From: Protopterus annectens
Lineage: Eukaryota; Chordata; Ceratodontiformes; Protopteridae
Length of the DNA: 64,000 nt
NCBI RefSeq assembly: GCF_019279795.1
Contig: NC_056733.1
Span: forward strand, 1,416,606,069-1,416,670,068
Reading direction: 5' to 3'
Shown here piece by piece: positions 1-10,804 of this stretch (position 1 is the first letter of the stretch; every line of letters starts with the position of its first letter). The translations under genes were made by a program, and so were the position numbers. The notes beneath the pieces are model-generated. The model saw only the letters and a program-made list of their open reading frames with translations. It was not told the DNA's origin and did no database searches.

Positions 1-839
1 TCTGCAGACCATTACAAGCCTAGCAAACTCCCAAATTCATAGGTGCTCTCTAGCCTTCATGAGGGCAAGACAAGATAAACTAGGAGAATGTGAGGCTGTC
101 CCTCCAATTATCTAGATTTATCCTGTAGGTGGCAAGGATGCTACTTTGCCTGATATATATAGTGGAAGTTTGCTGCAGAGCTGAGGGATAAATTGGGATA
201 TGAATCTATCATGCCAGAGTGTTTTATTTATATGCTAATGAAGGTATTGTTCCTTTAAATGGGTACTTGATGTATCATTTTTCTTTGAAGGAATAGGAGA
301 TCAAAGGGAACTGGATCTTTTGTGGCTTGAAAGGCTAGACACAGATCTCCATGAAGGAGTCTGTAACAGACCAAGTACAGAGAGAGTTCTGCTGGTCTGT
401 CTTAATAACTATGATTTTTAAGGCCACTAATGTTTCAGTAAGAGATCTTATCTAGGTTCGAACCCTGTGGGGCTTATCTATTGTCCAATATGTCTATTGC
501 AGTACATCCTGATGGGGGAGTTGTACGCAGTTATTGGCCTAATCAATGCTGAATATAAGAAAATGATAACTTCTTTAGATCTGGATGATATATTTTTGAC
601 TATCAACTGTGATAAGCAGAAAGACTTTCATGATTATCGAAGGCCAGGGGAATTTTCAAACCAGGTTTCAAGTTCCCTGACTACATTTTTGTTTTGTAGT
701 GGGGTATTGTTGAGGATAGGAGGGCTGTTTGCCAGGCTGAGAGATTCAACACTTTTGTTGCACTGTAAATCCATTTTATGTGTACCAGGTATATACTAGG
801 GCAAGTTCTTTTTGAGGCATACAGATGTCAGTGGGGGTA
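1..839. other. No recognisable gene or repeat
   Basis: I recognise no coding domain here on either strand. The longest open frame (467-799, +) has no motif I know and unremarkable composition, so I do not call it a gene. A short tRNA B-box-like string (GGTTCGAACCC, near 455-465) could be a worn SINE head, but no matching A box is evident. Probably old repeat debris. Confidence 0.5.
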
Positions 840-1535
840 TTGAAAATAATACCCAGACGTCCTGTCCTGGCTCATGGTCTGGAGATCAGAGGAGTAAATA
901 TCAAACAGGAGAGGTCCCGTCATAGAGCCCTGGGGAGTCTCTGAGTCTCCACTGTTTATCTTCATGCTTTCAAATGGACCATCTGACACACAACCTCATA
1001 TGTTTTATCTTTTAGCCAGTTTGCGATTCTTCTTACCATGTAGGAATCTTTTTTATAGCATTTGCCATTCTTACTATGCCCGCATGGGGTATAATGTCAT
1101 ATGCATTGACCAGATCAAGATACACTGTATCATCAGAATGACCATTAGGTATATGCGATCACGTATATATAATGCGTTCTGTAGCTTTGCCGGTCTGGTT
1201 CATCAGGGTGATGGATCTGTAGCTACTGGAGTCCATGGCAGAACCACTTTTATGAAAGTGCATTACCACTATGGTATGCTATAATTTAGTAAGAAGTCCT
1301 GTGGCTTATCTTAGAGTAAACAATGTGTGGAAAGTTTCTGTACGGTCATATTTAGCACTAGTTATTAAACATCCAGGTAGTCAGGTCCCATTAAGGAAGT
1401 ATTTATGGTCTTTGCTAGCACCTTAACAACATGTTCCTTGGTGATAATATGGAGTATAAGGGATTCTGGGACATATGATGTTTGAATAGATGTTTCAGGG
1501 AAAAATTAGCATTGACGGTCCTCATCAAAAAGCAG
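840..1535 (-). pseudogene. Old CR1-like reverse transcriptase relic
   Basis: Read on the minus strand, this stretch shows worn blocks of a CR1-type RT in the right order. A TPQGS...GPLLF-like block lies near 880-935. A YLDLVNAYD block (family form YLDLAKAFD) lies near 1095-1135. A SYRSITLMN block (family form NYRPISLTS) lies near 1195-1225. A (M)GPD-like block lies near 1385-1400. All are separated by stops and frameshifts. It is more diverged from the abundant CR1 family than the other copies in this window, so it is probably an older insertion or subfamily. No tail or target duplication was found. Confidence 0.55.
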
Positions 1536-1949
1536 GAAGATAGCTGATGGAGCACCTGCTGCTCACATTGTCTCATAACTACATCTACCCCGTAGGCCTA
1601 AGCCACTGCTACAACATTCATGGCATCATCTCTCCATCATCCTTCACCTTTGTTTTATACACTCTTTCTTCATCACTTCTCTACCAGCTAAAATGGTGCT
1701 CCTTCACATTACAACAGTATGCCTACTAAGACTTCTAGCACACATCACGTCTTATCCCAATCCACTCCACAACAGTGTAATAAATCTCCCCTCATGCACA
1801 GTATGCTTAAGCAATTATTCTCCTCATTTCCACCATATTATTTCTCCCTTTCTGTATTCCTACACCTGCAATATGCTCTTCAAGTACAGATACACACACA
1901 ATAAGTGCACACATGTTAATCCTAACTTAAAACCCAAGTATAAATTAAA

Positions 1950-2500
1950 ATGAATTCTACCATATTGCCACAGCTCCACTCTATCCATAGGGAGCAACAT
2001 CCACCCAAATCCTGGCCCTCTCCTCGAACTTAACCCACCATTACTTCACAAACTACATATGCTTCCACTTTTCTTCTTCACAGGCAGCAGCCTTTCCTTC
2101 CTAAACATGAATCTGGGAAGCATATGTAACAAAATATTCAGCTTGCTCAACTGCATAGTTTCACACTCCCTTGATATACTTGTGGTCTTTGAAACCTGGC
2201 ACAAACAGGGTATAAAGGACCAGGAAATCCTTCAACTAGGTTGCAATATAACCAGAACTGATACAAAACATAAAAGGCCAGTGAGGTAGCAATTATTTTT
2301 AGAAACACCCTACAAACTACTGCCTAGAACCTCTTCTATCCTATATCCTTCAGTGAAAGACACTTCTATTGCTGTCCCTGACATAACCTACCAAAAGAGC
2401 ATATATATCATAGCACTATACATTCCACCCAAAAACATTGCTACTATTGAAGATATTCTGCATTTAAGAAATAACCTACCAAAAAAATATGTATCATAAC
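1950..2500 (+). pseudogene. L2/CR1-like endonuclease (APE) fragment
   Basis: The plus strand shows the start of a LINE ORF2. An NIHPNPGP motif (about 1990-2020), typical of the leader before the endonuclease, is followed by LNMNLGSICNKI and then DILVVFETWHKQG (2107-2210). These correspond to the N-LR(S)-NK and DI(L/I)..(S/T)ETW blocks of apurinic-type endonucleases. The frame 2059-2289 ends at a stop, and the next block (IALYIPPKN, about 2415-2440) is in another frame. The rest of the endonuclease and all of the RT are missing. The upstream 1590-1950 stretch is pyrimidine-rich and may be the same element's 5' part. Assignment to L2 rather than another APE LINE is tentative. Confidence 0.6.
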
Positions 2501-2994
2501 AGGTCTACTTGAGATGTTCGAAATTTCAAAACACTGACATTCATATGGCCAGGACCATATAACTGACATTTTGAAATGTTGAACATGTATAGTGGAGATC
2601 TGTATACAGCACAGAACTGGGAGATTTCCCTTTTCTGCACTGTAGTGCGATCTCAAAGTAGGAATACTTAAGTAGCAGGGGATGTGGGTGGTGCAAGGTG
2701 GCTTGATCCCCTGCTAAACTCATTTATTGAAGTGTTTTTTGTGTTTTACGTTCTGTAGGAGATGTTCAACTTTTTCAAAATGTTGATCATATGGTCTTGG
2801 CCATATGAAAGTTGCGTTTTGGAATGTCGAACCTCTGAAGTAGATCCATCGTAACACTATGCATTCCACCCCAAAACATTGCTACTATTGAAGATTTTCT
2901 GCATTTGAGAAATAACCTACCAAAATAACATGTATCATAGCACTATACATTTCAACTAAAAACATTTTTACTATTGAATATATTCTGCATTTGA
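2407..2994 (+). repeat. 86-bp tandem repeat, three units, split by a MITE
   Basis: Unit 1 is 2407-2492, unit 2 is 2848-2933 and partial unit 3 is 2934-2994. Units 1 and 2 are both 86 bp and each begins ATCATAGC or a close variant. The sequence is the endonuclease fragment of the L2-like relic, so the repeat is a local duplication within that relic. The 347-bp MITE sits exactly at the unit 1/unit 2 border. Confidence 0.8.
2501..2847. mobile_element. MITE with 58-bp inverted repeats and 8-bp duplication
   Basis: A 347-bp non-coding element. Its ends are imperfect inverted repeats of about 58 bp (2501-2558 against 2790-2847), both containing TCTACTT near the tip and a CATATGGCC(A)RGACCATAT block further in. 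It is flanked by ATCATAAC (2493-2500) and ATCGTAAC (2848-2855), an 8-bp target duplication with one mismatch. An 8-bp duplication is typical of hAT-superfamily elements, so hAT is the likeliest mobiliser. No transposase is present. Confidence 0.75.
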
Positions 2995-3089
2995 GTTCCC
3001 ATAATATTTATTAAGAAACTATAGTATTAAAAGACCTAAATACTGATGGACAACTCACTGTTTCTGACAAACTTACTCTATCTTTGAAC

Positions 3090-3172
3090 CTATTTATTTA
3101 TCCTTTATTGACTGGGTTAGTCTCACTAGGCTAGTAGCTTCTTCTCAGGGGAGACCCAAGGTAGTAGTTATA
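3090..3172 (-). mobile_element. L2-like LINE 3' end fragment
   Basis: A (TTTA)n-like stretch is followed by a TTGACTGGGTTAGTCTCAC...GGGGAGACCC layout. This is the antisense form of a fish/amphibian-type L2 3' end, and it parallels the 3' end of the L2 at 4942-5040. Only the tail remains. Confidence 0.4.
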
Positions 3173-3174
3173 CT

Positions 3175-3225
3175 AGGTTCATAGGTTGTTACTAGGCTAA
3201 TGACCACTAGGGTGCTTACAGAGTT
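3175..3225 (-). mobile_element. CR1 3' tail fragment
   Basis: Antisense AGGTTCATAGGTT followed by the TACTAGGCTA...CCTAGGG block found at the 3' end of every CR1 copy of the abundant family in this window. Only about 50 bp remain. It abuts the 5'-truncated R4 copy, and the ATG at 3200 lies in this tail, not in the R4 gene. Confidence 0.7.
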
Positions 3226-4941
3226 AGCTATGGACCTCAAACCCATTTGGATTTCAAGTATCTTGGGAAATAAGGCAAAAGGAATTGATAGACCACCAAA
3301 AAAAGAGGAAGTAGATACATTTTGGAGAAGTATCTATGAAGATCCTGTGGAACATAATAACGATGCTAAATGGATAGAAGAAGTAAAAGAAAGAATAAGA
3401 AATTTAAAGGTACAGGATATGGAATGGGATGAAATGACAGCCAGAGAGATTGAAACAAAGTTGAGAAAAGCCTCTAATTGGAAAACCCCAGGTCCAGATG
3501 CAGTACCTAACTTTTGGCTTAAAGTATTAACTTCTTTACATGAGGATCTAGCCATGAGTAAGAACTATTTATGTGCACACCCCGAACAGACACCGCACTG
3601 GTTAACAGCAGGAAAAACAATGCTTTTACTTAAGAGTGAACCTGCAAACTACCCTAAAAATTATAGACCAATAACTTGTCTTCCGACAATGTATAAACTA
3701 TACACAGGGATTGACGCTGACAGAGTTTATAGTCATTTAGAAGAAAACTCAATTATGGCAGTAGAACAAAAGGGCAATAAAAGAAAGTCATATTTAACAA
3801 AGGATCATTTGTTGTTAAAGTTATAGTGGAGAACTGTAAGAAAGGGAAGAATCTAAGTATTGCATGGATTGACTATAAAAAAGCATTTGATGGTATCCCA
3901 CATTCATGGATAAAAGAGTGCATAAAAATGTATAAGGTACATCCTACACTGATTGATTACATTACAGTAACCATGAAACAGTGACAGACCACTTTTCAAT
4001 TAAGCCATGGTAAAGGACAGATTATTATCCCAGGGATAAAAATCCAAAGGGGGATACTCCAGGGTGACTCCCTGTCACAGTTCCTATTTTGCCTTGCCAT
4101 TAATCCATTAAGCTGTTTACTTAACAGCTTAGGTCATGGCTATAATTTGGCTTCTAGAAAACAGCAAAGTATAATAACCTCTCATCTTCTCTTTGTTGAT
4201 GATTTAAAATTGTATAGCTCATCAGATGAGGAATCGAAAGCACAGCTACAGGTCGTCAAAACTTTTTGAGATGATATTGGAATATCATTTGGTCTTGATA
4301 AATGTGCAAAAGCAACCTTTAAAAAAGGAAAATTGCAGAACCAGGAAAACATAAGTTTGGGGCAAGAATGTGATATAAAAAAACTTCAGCAAGAGGGGGG
4401 TGTATAAATACTTTGGAATTGATGAAGGATCAGCAATAAAACATGAACAAATGTGAATAAAGCTTAGTAAGGAGTATTTTAGAAGACTTAAATTAATCCT
4501 GAAAACAGCATTGACACCAAGGAAGAAGATCCAAGCTATAAATCAATTTGCTCTTCCTGTCCTATCTTATAGTTTTGGAGTGATTGATTGGCCCCAAAAA
4601 GTGTTGGATAGATTTGATATTAAAACAAGAAGGATGCTTCATGCTCACCAAATGGTTTATAAAAATCAGTGTATACCAAGATTGTATATTCCCCGTTCTG
4701 AAGGAGGGATGGGCTTCCTTGAAATTGATTACATGTATAGATCTGCAATCGTGGGACTCCACACATATCTACTGACCTCACAAGATCCAAATGTGGTGAA
4801 AGTTTTGAAACATGAGGAGAATAATTCTAAGATGGCATCTCTGCTTAATTTAGCAGAAGCATAGCGACATCAAGCAGGAATAGAAATCAAACCAGAAGTG
4901 GATAAAAATCAGGCAGCAACTGAATGTGCTAAAAAACAAAA
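3226..4941 (+). pseudogene. R4/Dong-type LINE copy 1, RT part (first segment)
   Basis: This is a reverse transcriptase of a LINE lacking the APE endonuclease. Frame 3200-3826 carries NWKTPGPDAVPNFW (RT block 1, about residues 93-106) and NYPKNYRPITCLPTMYKLY (block 2). After frameshifts come YKKAFDGIPHSWI (about 3868-3910), the catalytic FVDD (about 4191-4205) and GIDEGSAIKHEQM-like thumb sequence. Frame 4511-4864 gives SEGGMGFLEIDYMYRSAIV. These blocks match the R4/Dong clade (fish Rex6 relatives) as I know it. The copy is 5' truncated, has several stops, and is interrupted at about 4942 by an antisense L2. It resumes at 7952. The same sequence uninterrupted at 56140-56190 proves the junction. 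Confidence 0.8.
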
Positions 4942-5876
4942 TTTTTTTATTTATTTATTTTATTTATAGTTGATTTACCAGGATTGTCCATTGGGCCCGA
5001 AGAACCCGTTTTCAATGGAGTGCTGGGGAGAAAAGCTCCAGAACAAAGATACAAAAGATTACAGATGTTCACACTTTTACACTTACAATCATAGTAAAAC
5101 AGATTGTCAAAAACAGTGGTAACAAAACTATACAGTGGTTGACAAATGTAGACAATTGTGGGTTCAAGACAAAAAACAAAGGACAGGTGGTTAAAATGCA
5201 AATAATCTAAGGTTTAAGCAGCTGCAAATAGACTACTTTGGTTACATTGTGTATGATAAACATAGCATTGCTATAGTAAATATGTAGTATCTTGAGTGGA
5301 ATAGTAGAATTTAAGAATTATTAGGTGTTATTGCATTTGCTTATTTATAGTATCTGGTTATATATGATATGGTTGCCTGTAGGGAGCAGACTAGGCTATG
5401 AGGGGTGGGAGCAGGAGCATTTCCAGGAGGATGTTAAGTGTGTATGCAGAGATTTTTTAAAAGCTGGGAGGTTAGTAGTGGTACGGATGGAGGGGGGAAG
5501 GGAGTTCCATAGGCGTGCCAGGGCAAAAGACAGCAGATTTTTCCCTGGAGAGTGAAGAGGTTTATACAGTTCTATCAGATTTTGGTTATTAGATCTTAGG
5601 AGTCATTGTGGCATGTGCATTTTAAAGGTGGAGCTGAGTGAGGGACAGAGGGATGGATGGAATATGAGTTTGTGCGCAAAGGTGAGCTGAGTAAAGGAGA
5701 GATAGTTAGGAAGCTCAAGCCAGTTTAGTTTGTGGAGAGATACACAGTGGTGGGTAGATGCTTTGTGGCTAGTGGCAAATTTGGCAATTTTATTATAACA
5801 GGAGTACAGTTTTGTTTTGAGGGATGATTAAAGGTTTGTTAGAAGAGGAGTGCCGTATAGAAGGGAAAAATGTTGT
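4942..5876 (-). pseudogene. L2-like LINE, C-terminal part and 3' UTR
   Basis: Minus-strand continuation of the RT at 6830-7951. Translated from 5876 downwards it gives SYNKIAKFATSHKAS-like and LWNSLPSIRTTTNLPAFKK-like blocks typical of the end of an L2/CR1-type ORF2, with one early stop. Below about 5540 it is 3' UTR ending in a (TTTA)n-like tail at 4942-4970. It lies inside the R4 copy and is split from its upstream half by the CR1 at 5877-6829. Confidence 0.7.
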
Positions 5877-6653
5877 AGCAAACTGGGCGCCATAGTGGAA
5901 AGTGCATTGGACACGGATATCCTTAAGAAAGGACTCACAGAAACAGATAGCTGGTGCCAGAGCCATGGCCTGAAGTTAAACGCCAAAAAATGTATAGTCA
6001 TACCCTTCGGGAAAAACAAGGTAACCCCAAGCTACCATATAGGTGGCAATCCACTAAGCACAGAAGAGGTTATCAGGGACCTGGGGACCCAGGTTGACAG
6101 TGGCCTTTCTTTTGACACTCACGTTGCTAAAGTGGTTAGAAAGACCTTCTACATTGCCTACCTGATCATGAAGGGATTCACATCCAGATCTAGTGAGGTC
6201 ATTGTTCCCCTGTACTCTTCACTTATCAGACCAATGATCGAGTACAATGCCCCATTCGGGATGTATCTCACCCGACATCTGCAGCAATTGGAGAGACCCC
6301 AAAAGTTCCTCACCAAAAGGATAAAGGGACTCCAAAATCTGTCATATGCTGCCAGATTGAAGAAACTCCAGCTCTATTCAGTCACATACCGTCTGCTCAG
6401 AGGTGACATGTGCCTGACATACAAGGCCATGTTCAACCTGGAATTAATGGACATGCTCCACCTCAAAAAATCCAAATCCACCAAAACCACTAGAGCAAGC
6501 GACTTAAACCTTAGCACGGATATAAATAGGACGTGCTGGAGGGATAGATTTATCACTCAGAGACTCCCTATGCTGTGGAATAAAATCCCGGTCCATGTGA
6601 GGCAGAGCACCTCACTGGCTCTGTTCAAGAGAAATCTTGACCTGTGGATGTGA
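5877..6653 (+). pseudogene. CR1 ORF2 C-terminal end (thumb and tail)
   Basis: An uninterrupted frame of 267 codons from the ATG at 5850. The first nine codons belong to the L2 flank. The CR1 part runs from KLGAIVESALDTDILKKGL through LNAKKCIVIPFGKN, DLGTQVDSGLSFDTHV, SLIRPMIEYNAPFGMYLTRH and LQQLERPQKFLTKRIKG to the CR1-typical end MLWNKIPVHVRQSTSLALFK. The palm with the catalytic FADD is lost by 5' truncation, so the product cannot be an active RT. The intact frame over about 780 bp suggests a fairly recent insertion. Confidence 0.8.
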
Positions 6654-6829
6654 GATCTTAGGTTTACCCCGGGAATCATATCTGTGTCACTGCTGGACAG
6701 AGGCACAACAAACTAATGGGCACAGTATTTTTTCATATAAGGGGTGGCGTAAGCCACAAAAATTTGGGCTAGGCTTATAAATGCCTTAGGGCAGATAGCC
6801 TAGTATAAACCTATGAACCTATGAACCTA
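5877..6829 (+). mobile_element. CR1 LINE, 5'-truncated, nested in L2
   Basis: It begins exactly inside the RT motif FADDCKLGAI (only CKLGAI remains) and ends with the AACCTATG 8-bp tail repeat at about 6812-6829. Both flanks are the antisense L2, so this CR1 is the younger insertion. It is one of about ten copies of the same family in this window. Confidence 0.85.
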
Positions 6830-7951
6830 TAAGAGTGAGCTTAGTAGATGTAGAGAGGAATCGATTTTGTCGACATAGCATGCCATGTTTGTAGTGGTTT
6901 TTTTTTATGTTTAGTTGTAGATGGCTATTGAATTTGAGCTGGTCATCTATCTGGACCCCTAGCAGTTTAGTTTCAGATACTAGTTCAAGAGGTGTGTTGT
7001 TTTGGCTGATGATAGAGAGTATATTTCTGTCAATGATTGTGTTTCTTGAGGGAGTGAATACCATAAGTTTGATTTTTGATGCATTGAGTGCTAAATGATT
7101 GTTTTTCATCCACTGTTCTGTGGTAGAGAAGGCATCTTGAGTTAATTTTAAGAGAGTGGGAATGGGTGTGGCTGTGCAGATAATTGTAGAATCATCTGCA
7201 TATTGAATAAGTTTGGCATGGGGAATTGAGTGGAAGAAGTCATTTATGAATATATTGAAGAGGAGAGGACCCAAGATGGAACCTTGGGGGACACCAGTGT
7301 GTGTGTTCAGGAAGGAGGAGGTGGCTGTTTTCCATTTGACAGCTTGTTGCCTATGGGAGAGATAGCTGGTGAACCAATTGAGAGAGGCAGGGGATAGGTT
7401 TAGGTTAGATAGTTTAGTTAGGAGAAGGCTGTGAGATATAGTATCGAAGGCTTTAGAGAGGTCGAGAAGGAGGGTAGATACAATAGAGCCAGAATCTCGG
7501 GCTGTATTTACTGTTTCCAAGAAGGAAATGAGGGCAGTCATGGTGCTGTGGCCGGGTCTGAAATCATGTTGTGTGGAAGTTAGTAAGTTATTGTCTAGGA
7601 GATAGGGAAGGAGTTGGAGATGGATACATTTTTCTAAGAGTTTTGATATAGGAGAAAGGATGGCGATGGGACGGAAGTTAGTGATATTGTTATTATTGCC
7701 TCCTTTGTGCAAGGGTATGATGAAAGCTCTTTTCCAGAGTGTGGGAACAAGACCTTCCTCGATAGAGTGATTTATTAGGATGCTGATGGGGAAGGCAATG
7801 GCTTCGGCGGCTATGTTGAGGAAGGATGAGGGTATGTTATCAGGTGCATTAGTACATAATTTTAGATTTTGCAAGAGTTTTTTTATGGTAGAGGTAGGGA
7901 TGGGTTTTAGGGAGAAAGGTGGGAGTTGAGAGGTAGGAGTTGAGGGGGGAA
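6830..7951 (-). pseudogene. L2-like LINE reverse transcriptase
   Basis: A long open minus-strand frame (413 codons, 8060-6819) of which the middle is L2. Blocks in order are NAPDNIPSSFL (block 1), WKRAFIIPLHKGGNNNNIT then NFRPIAILSPISKLLEK (block 2), LLDLSKAFDTISH (block 3), HTGVPQGSILGPLLFNIFIN (block 4) and the catalytic QYADDSTII (about 7190-7210). After that come NHLALNASKIKLMVF and the LLGVQIDDQLKF thumb block. The palm is open and the catalytic DD is kept. The endonuclease half is absent. The first roughly 30 and last roughly 4 codons of the open frame belong to flanking R4 and CR1 sequence. It may be the youngest L2 here. Confidence 0.85.
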
Positions 7952-8878
7952 AAAGAAGGAATATAAGGTGAACGACCAGATGAGAAGGCAAGAAATGTGG
8001 AAAAAACCTAAATATAGTTGCAAGTATAGAAAACTTCTGGAAGAGCCTCATGTTGATCAAGAACGAACGCAGGAATGGTTAAGGAGAGGTGAATTTACAT
8101 CAAGAAATGAAAGGTTAATATTGGCAGCACAAGATAGTGGGCTAAATACATGCTGGTTTACTAAGTCCATTGAACATGTGAGAGAAATAGACATATGTAG
8201 GTTTTGTGGAACCGAATTGGAAACAGTCACACACCTTATTGCTGGTTGTGACTCTCTAATGGCAGAGGGACTATATACTGAAAGGCATAATAATGTGGTG
8301 AGATTGTTACACTGGAGATTGTACAGACATTATGGTATCAAAGTGGCTGAAAAAACATTGGAAACATGAGCGACAGAGAATAATAGAAAATGATGAAGTT
8401 TAAATCACATGCTATCATGCAATACCAACAGTCCAAAAGATAGATGCTAGAAAACCAGATACAGTGGTCCAAGAAAAGAAGACAAAAGTAGCATTGATCA
8501 TTGAAATCGCCACACCTAGTGACTACAGTGTCCTGCGTACAGAGACACAAAGTCATAAAATACCTCGATCTGCAGGCAGAAACAAGAGCCATGTGGAAGA
8601 AAGATACCCAGACAGTTCCAATAGTAGTAGGGAGCAACTGGTCTTATAAAAAAGAATTTACAATCGTATTTAGATATGTTACCAATTCATGTAACCCCAT
8701 ACGAATTGCAGAAGGAGTCATTACTGGGCACTTTGCAGGTGCTGCGAACAGCACTTTTGCTAACATTAAAGAGTGAAACAATACTAATTTCATGAACTTT
8801 AATCATACTTTGACTTAGGAATGGAGTCAATTCACATCATGGTATTAGAAACCTAAAAGACTTGGAGAAATTAAAAAG
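7952..8878 (+). pseudogene. R4/Dong LINE copy 1, zinc finger and endonuclease part
   Basis: Resumes the R4 copy after the L2 insertion. Frame 7968-8369 contains CRFCGTELETVTHLIAGC, a C-X2-C-X7-H-X4-C finger as found upstream of the restriction-like endonuclease in R2/R4-type LINEs, followed by YTERHNNVVRLLHWRLYRHY. After a frameshift, ARKPDTVV and IEIATPSDYSVL (about 8448-8535) form the KPD...E/D core expected of the endonuclease. Next comes a TVPIVVGSNW(S) block, and the copy ends at about 8878. The same finger and KPDIVV block are better preserved at 61276-61945. Cleavage function is inferred from the family. This copy is broken. Confidence 0.8.
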
Positions 8879-10804
8879 GGCATATTAGTAGGGAGGTAAC
8901 TAAGAGATTTTGGGAGGGGTGTTAGTTAAGATAATACCTTTCTTATTGATGGTCTCTGTCTACAGGGCACATGGGGGCCAGACCAGGGGTACATTTATGA
9001 TTGAATATTGAATTGTTAAGGTTTCATTTGAATAGGGACAGGGGTGAACTCTGTTTTACATGGATGGGGAGCCTATTCCATAGTGTGGGCAGCTGATTCC
9101 ATAGTGTGGGGATCCTTTGGGTCTCATGTCTGTCTCTCCAGCACAGTCTGTTTATGTCACAAATGAAGTTCAGATCCCATTTCTAGTGTTTCTGGTGCTG
9201 TTCGTTTTGTGCATGTACAACACATAAATTAGGGCTGGGGTCTGATAAAGCCCTATAAGTCAAGCAAAGATCCCATCTCAGCAGCCTGTAGGAGACTGAA
9301 TACAGAGACAAAGCCTTTGGGTGATCATTGTAGGACAAGGTGTTAATGCCCTGAATTTTTCTGGTTTGAAAACTTTGTGGGTGTTCTACCTGTTGCAAGT
9401 GTCTTGTTAGATTCATGCCAAAGGTAGTATTGTATTCAATAATAGGTCTGATAAGGGCCAATTAGAGTGGCATTATAACTTCCTTGGAGCTGGATGCCAA
9501 ACCCTTACCTGTAAGCTGGACAACATAGAATGATTTTCTTACTATCTTCTCTATGTGTTGGTCGAGGGCAGATTGCTTTCTACTTATATTCCCAGATCCT
9601 TTACTACTGGGTCAACTCTTAGAGATGTTTTATCGATGACGTAATTAACTTGGGTTGACAGTTTCCCAAACTACATTATAATAATTTTTTACACTGAGTT
9701 TTAAGCAATGGATTTGGCACCAGTCATTTGTCTGTGTTAAACACTCTTGCAAGATATTGGTGTCTTAGGTGGAATCTGTAATAGCTGCCAGTTTACAGTC
9801 ATCTCTTAACTTGGTGAGCCAAAGATCTTGAACATTAGCTTTGACTTCCAAGAAGTAGATGTCAAACAGGAATGGGCCCTGCACAGAGCCCTGGGGTACT
9901 CTTCTGGTGACAAGTCTCTCAGTGGTTGTGGTGATCTTACCAATTCTGAATTCTAGGGTCCTGTCTGTGAGCCAGCTGGCAAGCAGTGAGTTATGTAGGA
10001 TTTTATGCCTATCTCAGAGAGCTTGCCAACAATGTCTGAGTAGGATATTGTATCAAATGCCTTGGCCAGGTCAAGATATGTAGTATGTACTGTTTTAGTT
10101 TAGTCTATCACCTTGGATACCTTCTCATAGAAGCCTACCAGGTTTAGTGGCATGACTTTTGCTTACCAGAGCCAAATTGGGAAGTATCCAGTGTCTCTAG
10201 GATGACAATGTCCTTTTTTATCATTTCCATGATAATTCATTCCATGGCTTTGCATATTAGGCATGTTAGACTGATGGGTCTGCAGTTCCCTGAACCGGAT
10301 GATAGTCCACTGTTGTGGAGGTGAATAACTACTGCAGTCCTCCATTCACTTGTAATGTAGCCTGTTTTGAGGCTGTAACTGAAGAGTTCCTCAAGTGGTC
10401 CAGATAGGTCATATGTTAGACTGTTCAGGAGGCCACTGAGGATGTTGTTGGGACCCACAGAGGTGTTGTTCTTGCCTTTAGTGAACTAATAGGTTGGGAA
10501 AACTATACTGGAGGGATTTCACTTAGAGGAGCTGGGGTGGGAGTGGGGGGGGGTGAAGTTTGAACAGAATTTGTCAGCCAGTAGATTCACTATGTCATCC
10601 TGATCAGTGAAGGTGGTACCATTCACCCCCAGTTCAGCACACTGCTATGTGTTACCTGTAAGGTTCTGTACTTTGTTGTAGAAGGCCTTGTGATTGCCCT
10701 TAGCTTGCAAGGCTATCCTGACCTCATAGCTGGCCTTGTTGGACTTAATTAGACATCTTAGCATCTTGTTTAGTTGTATAAGAGAGCACTTGTCAATAAG
10801 GTAA
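8879..10804 (-). pseudogene. Divergent CR1 LINE, RT half (first segment)
   Basis: Minus-strand CR1-type ORF2 with many stops. LPTLWNRLPIHVKQS lies near 9045-9090. LIRPIIEYNTTFGMNLTRHL lies in frame 9461-9183. The FADD-region equivalent lies near 9780-9800. The GP(N)N block and CRPISLTCLICKAME are in frame 10458-10237. KASYEVRIALQAKG-like linker lies near 10690-10760. It is more diverged than the other CR1 copies. It starts right after the R4 3' end and is interrupted at about 10805 by the Gypsy LTR, resuming at 24870. The homologous order across the gap supports one original element. Confidence 0.7.

Noticed and set aside
467-799. 110-codon frame as a host gene
   Set aside because: No recognisable domain, conserved motif or splice structure, and no homology to anything I recognise.
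3200-3225. ATG at 3200 as the R4 start codon
   Set aside because: It lies in a CR1 tail fragment. The R4 copy is 5' truncated and enters this frame by chance.
7952-8060. N terminus of the L2 RT frame beginning at 8060
   Set aside because: This part is antisense R4 sequence. The L2 begins at about 7951.
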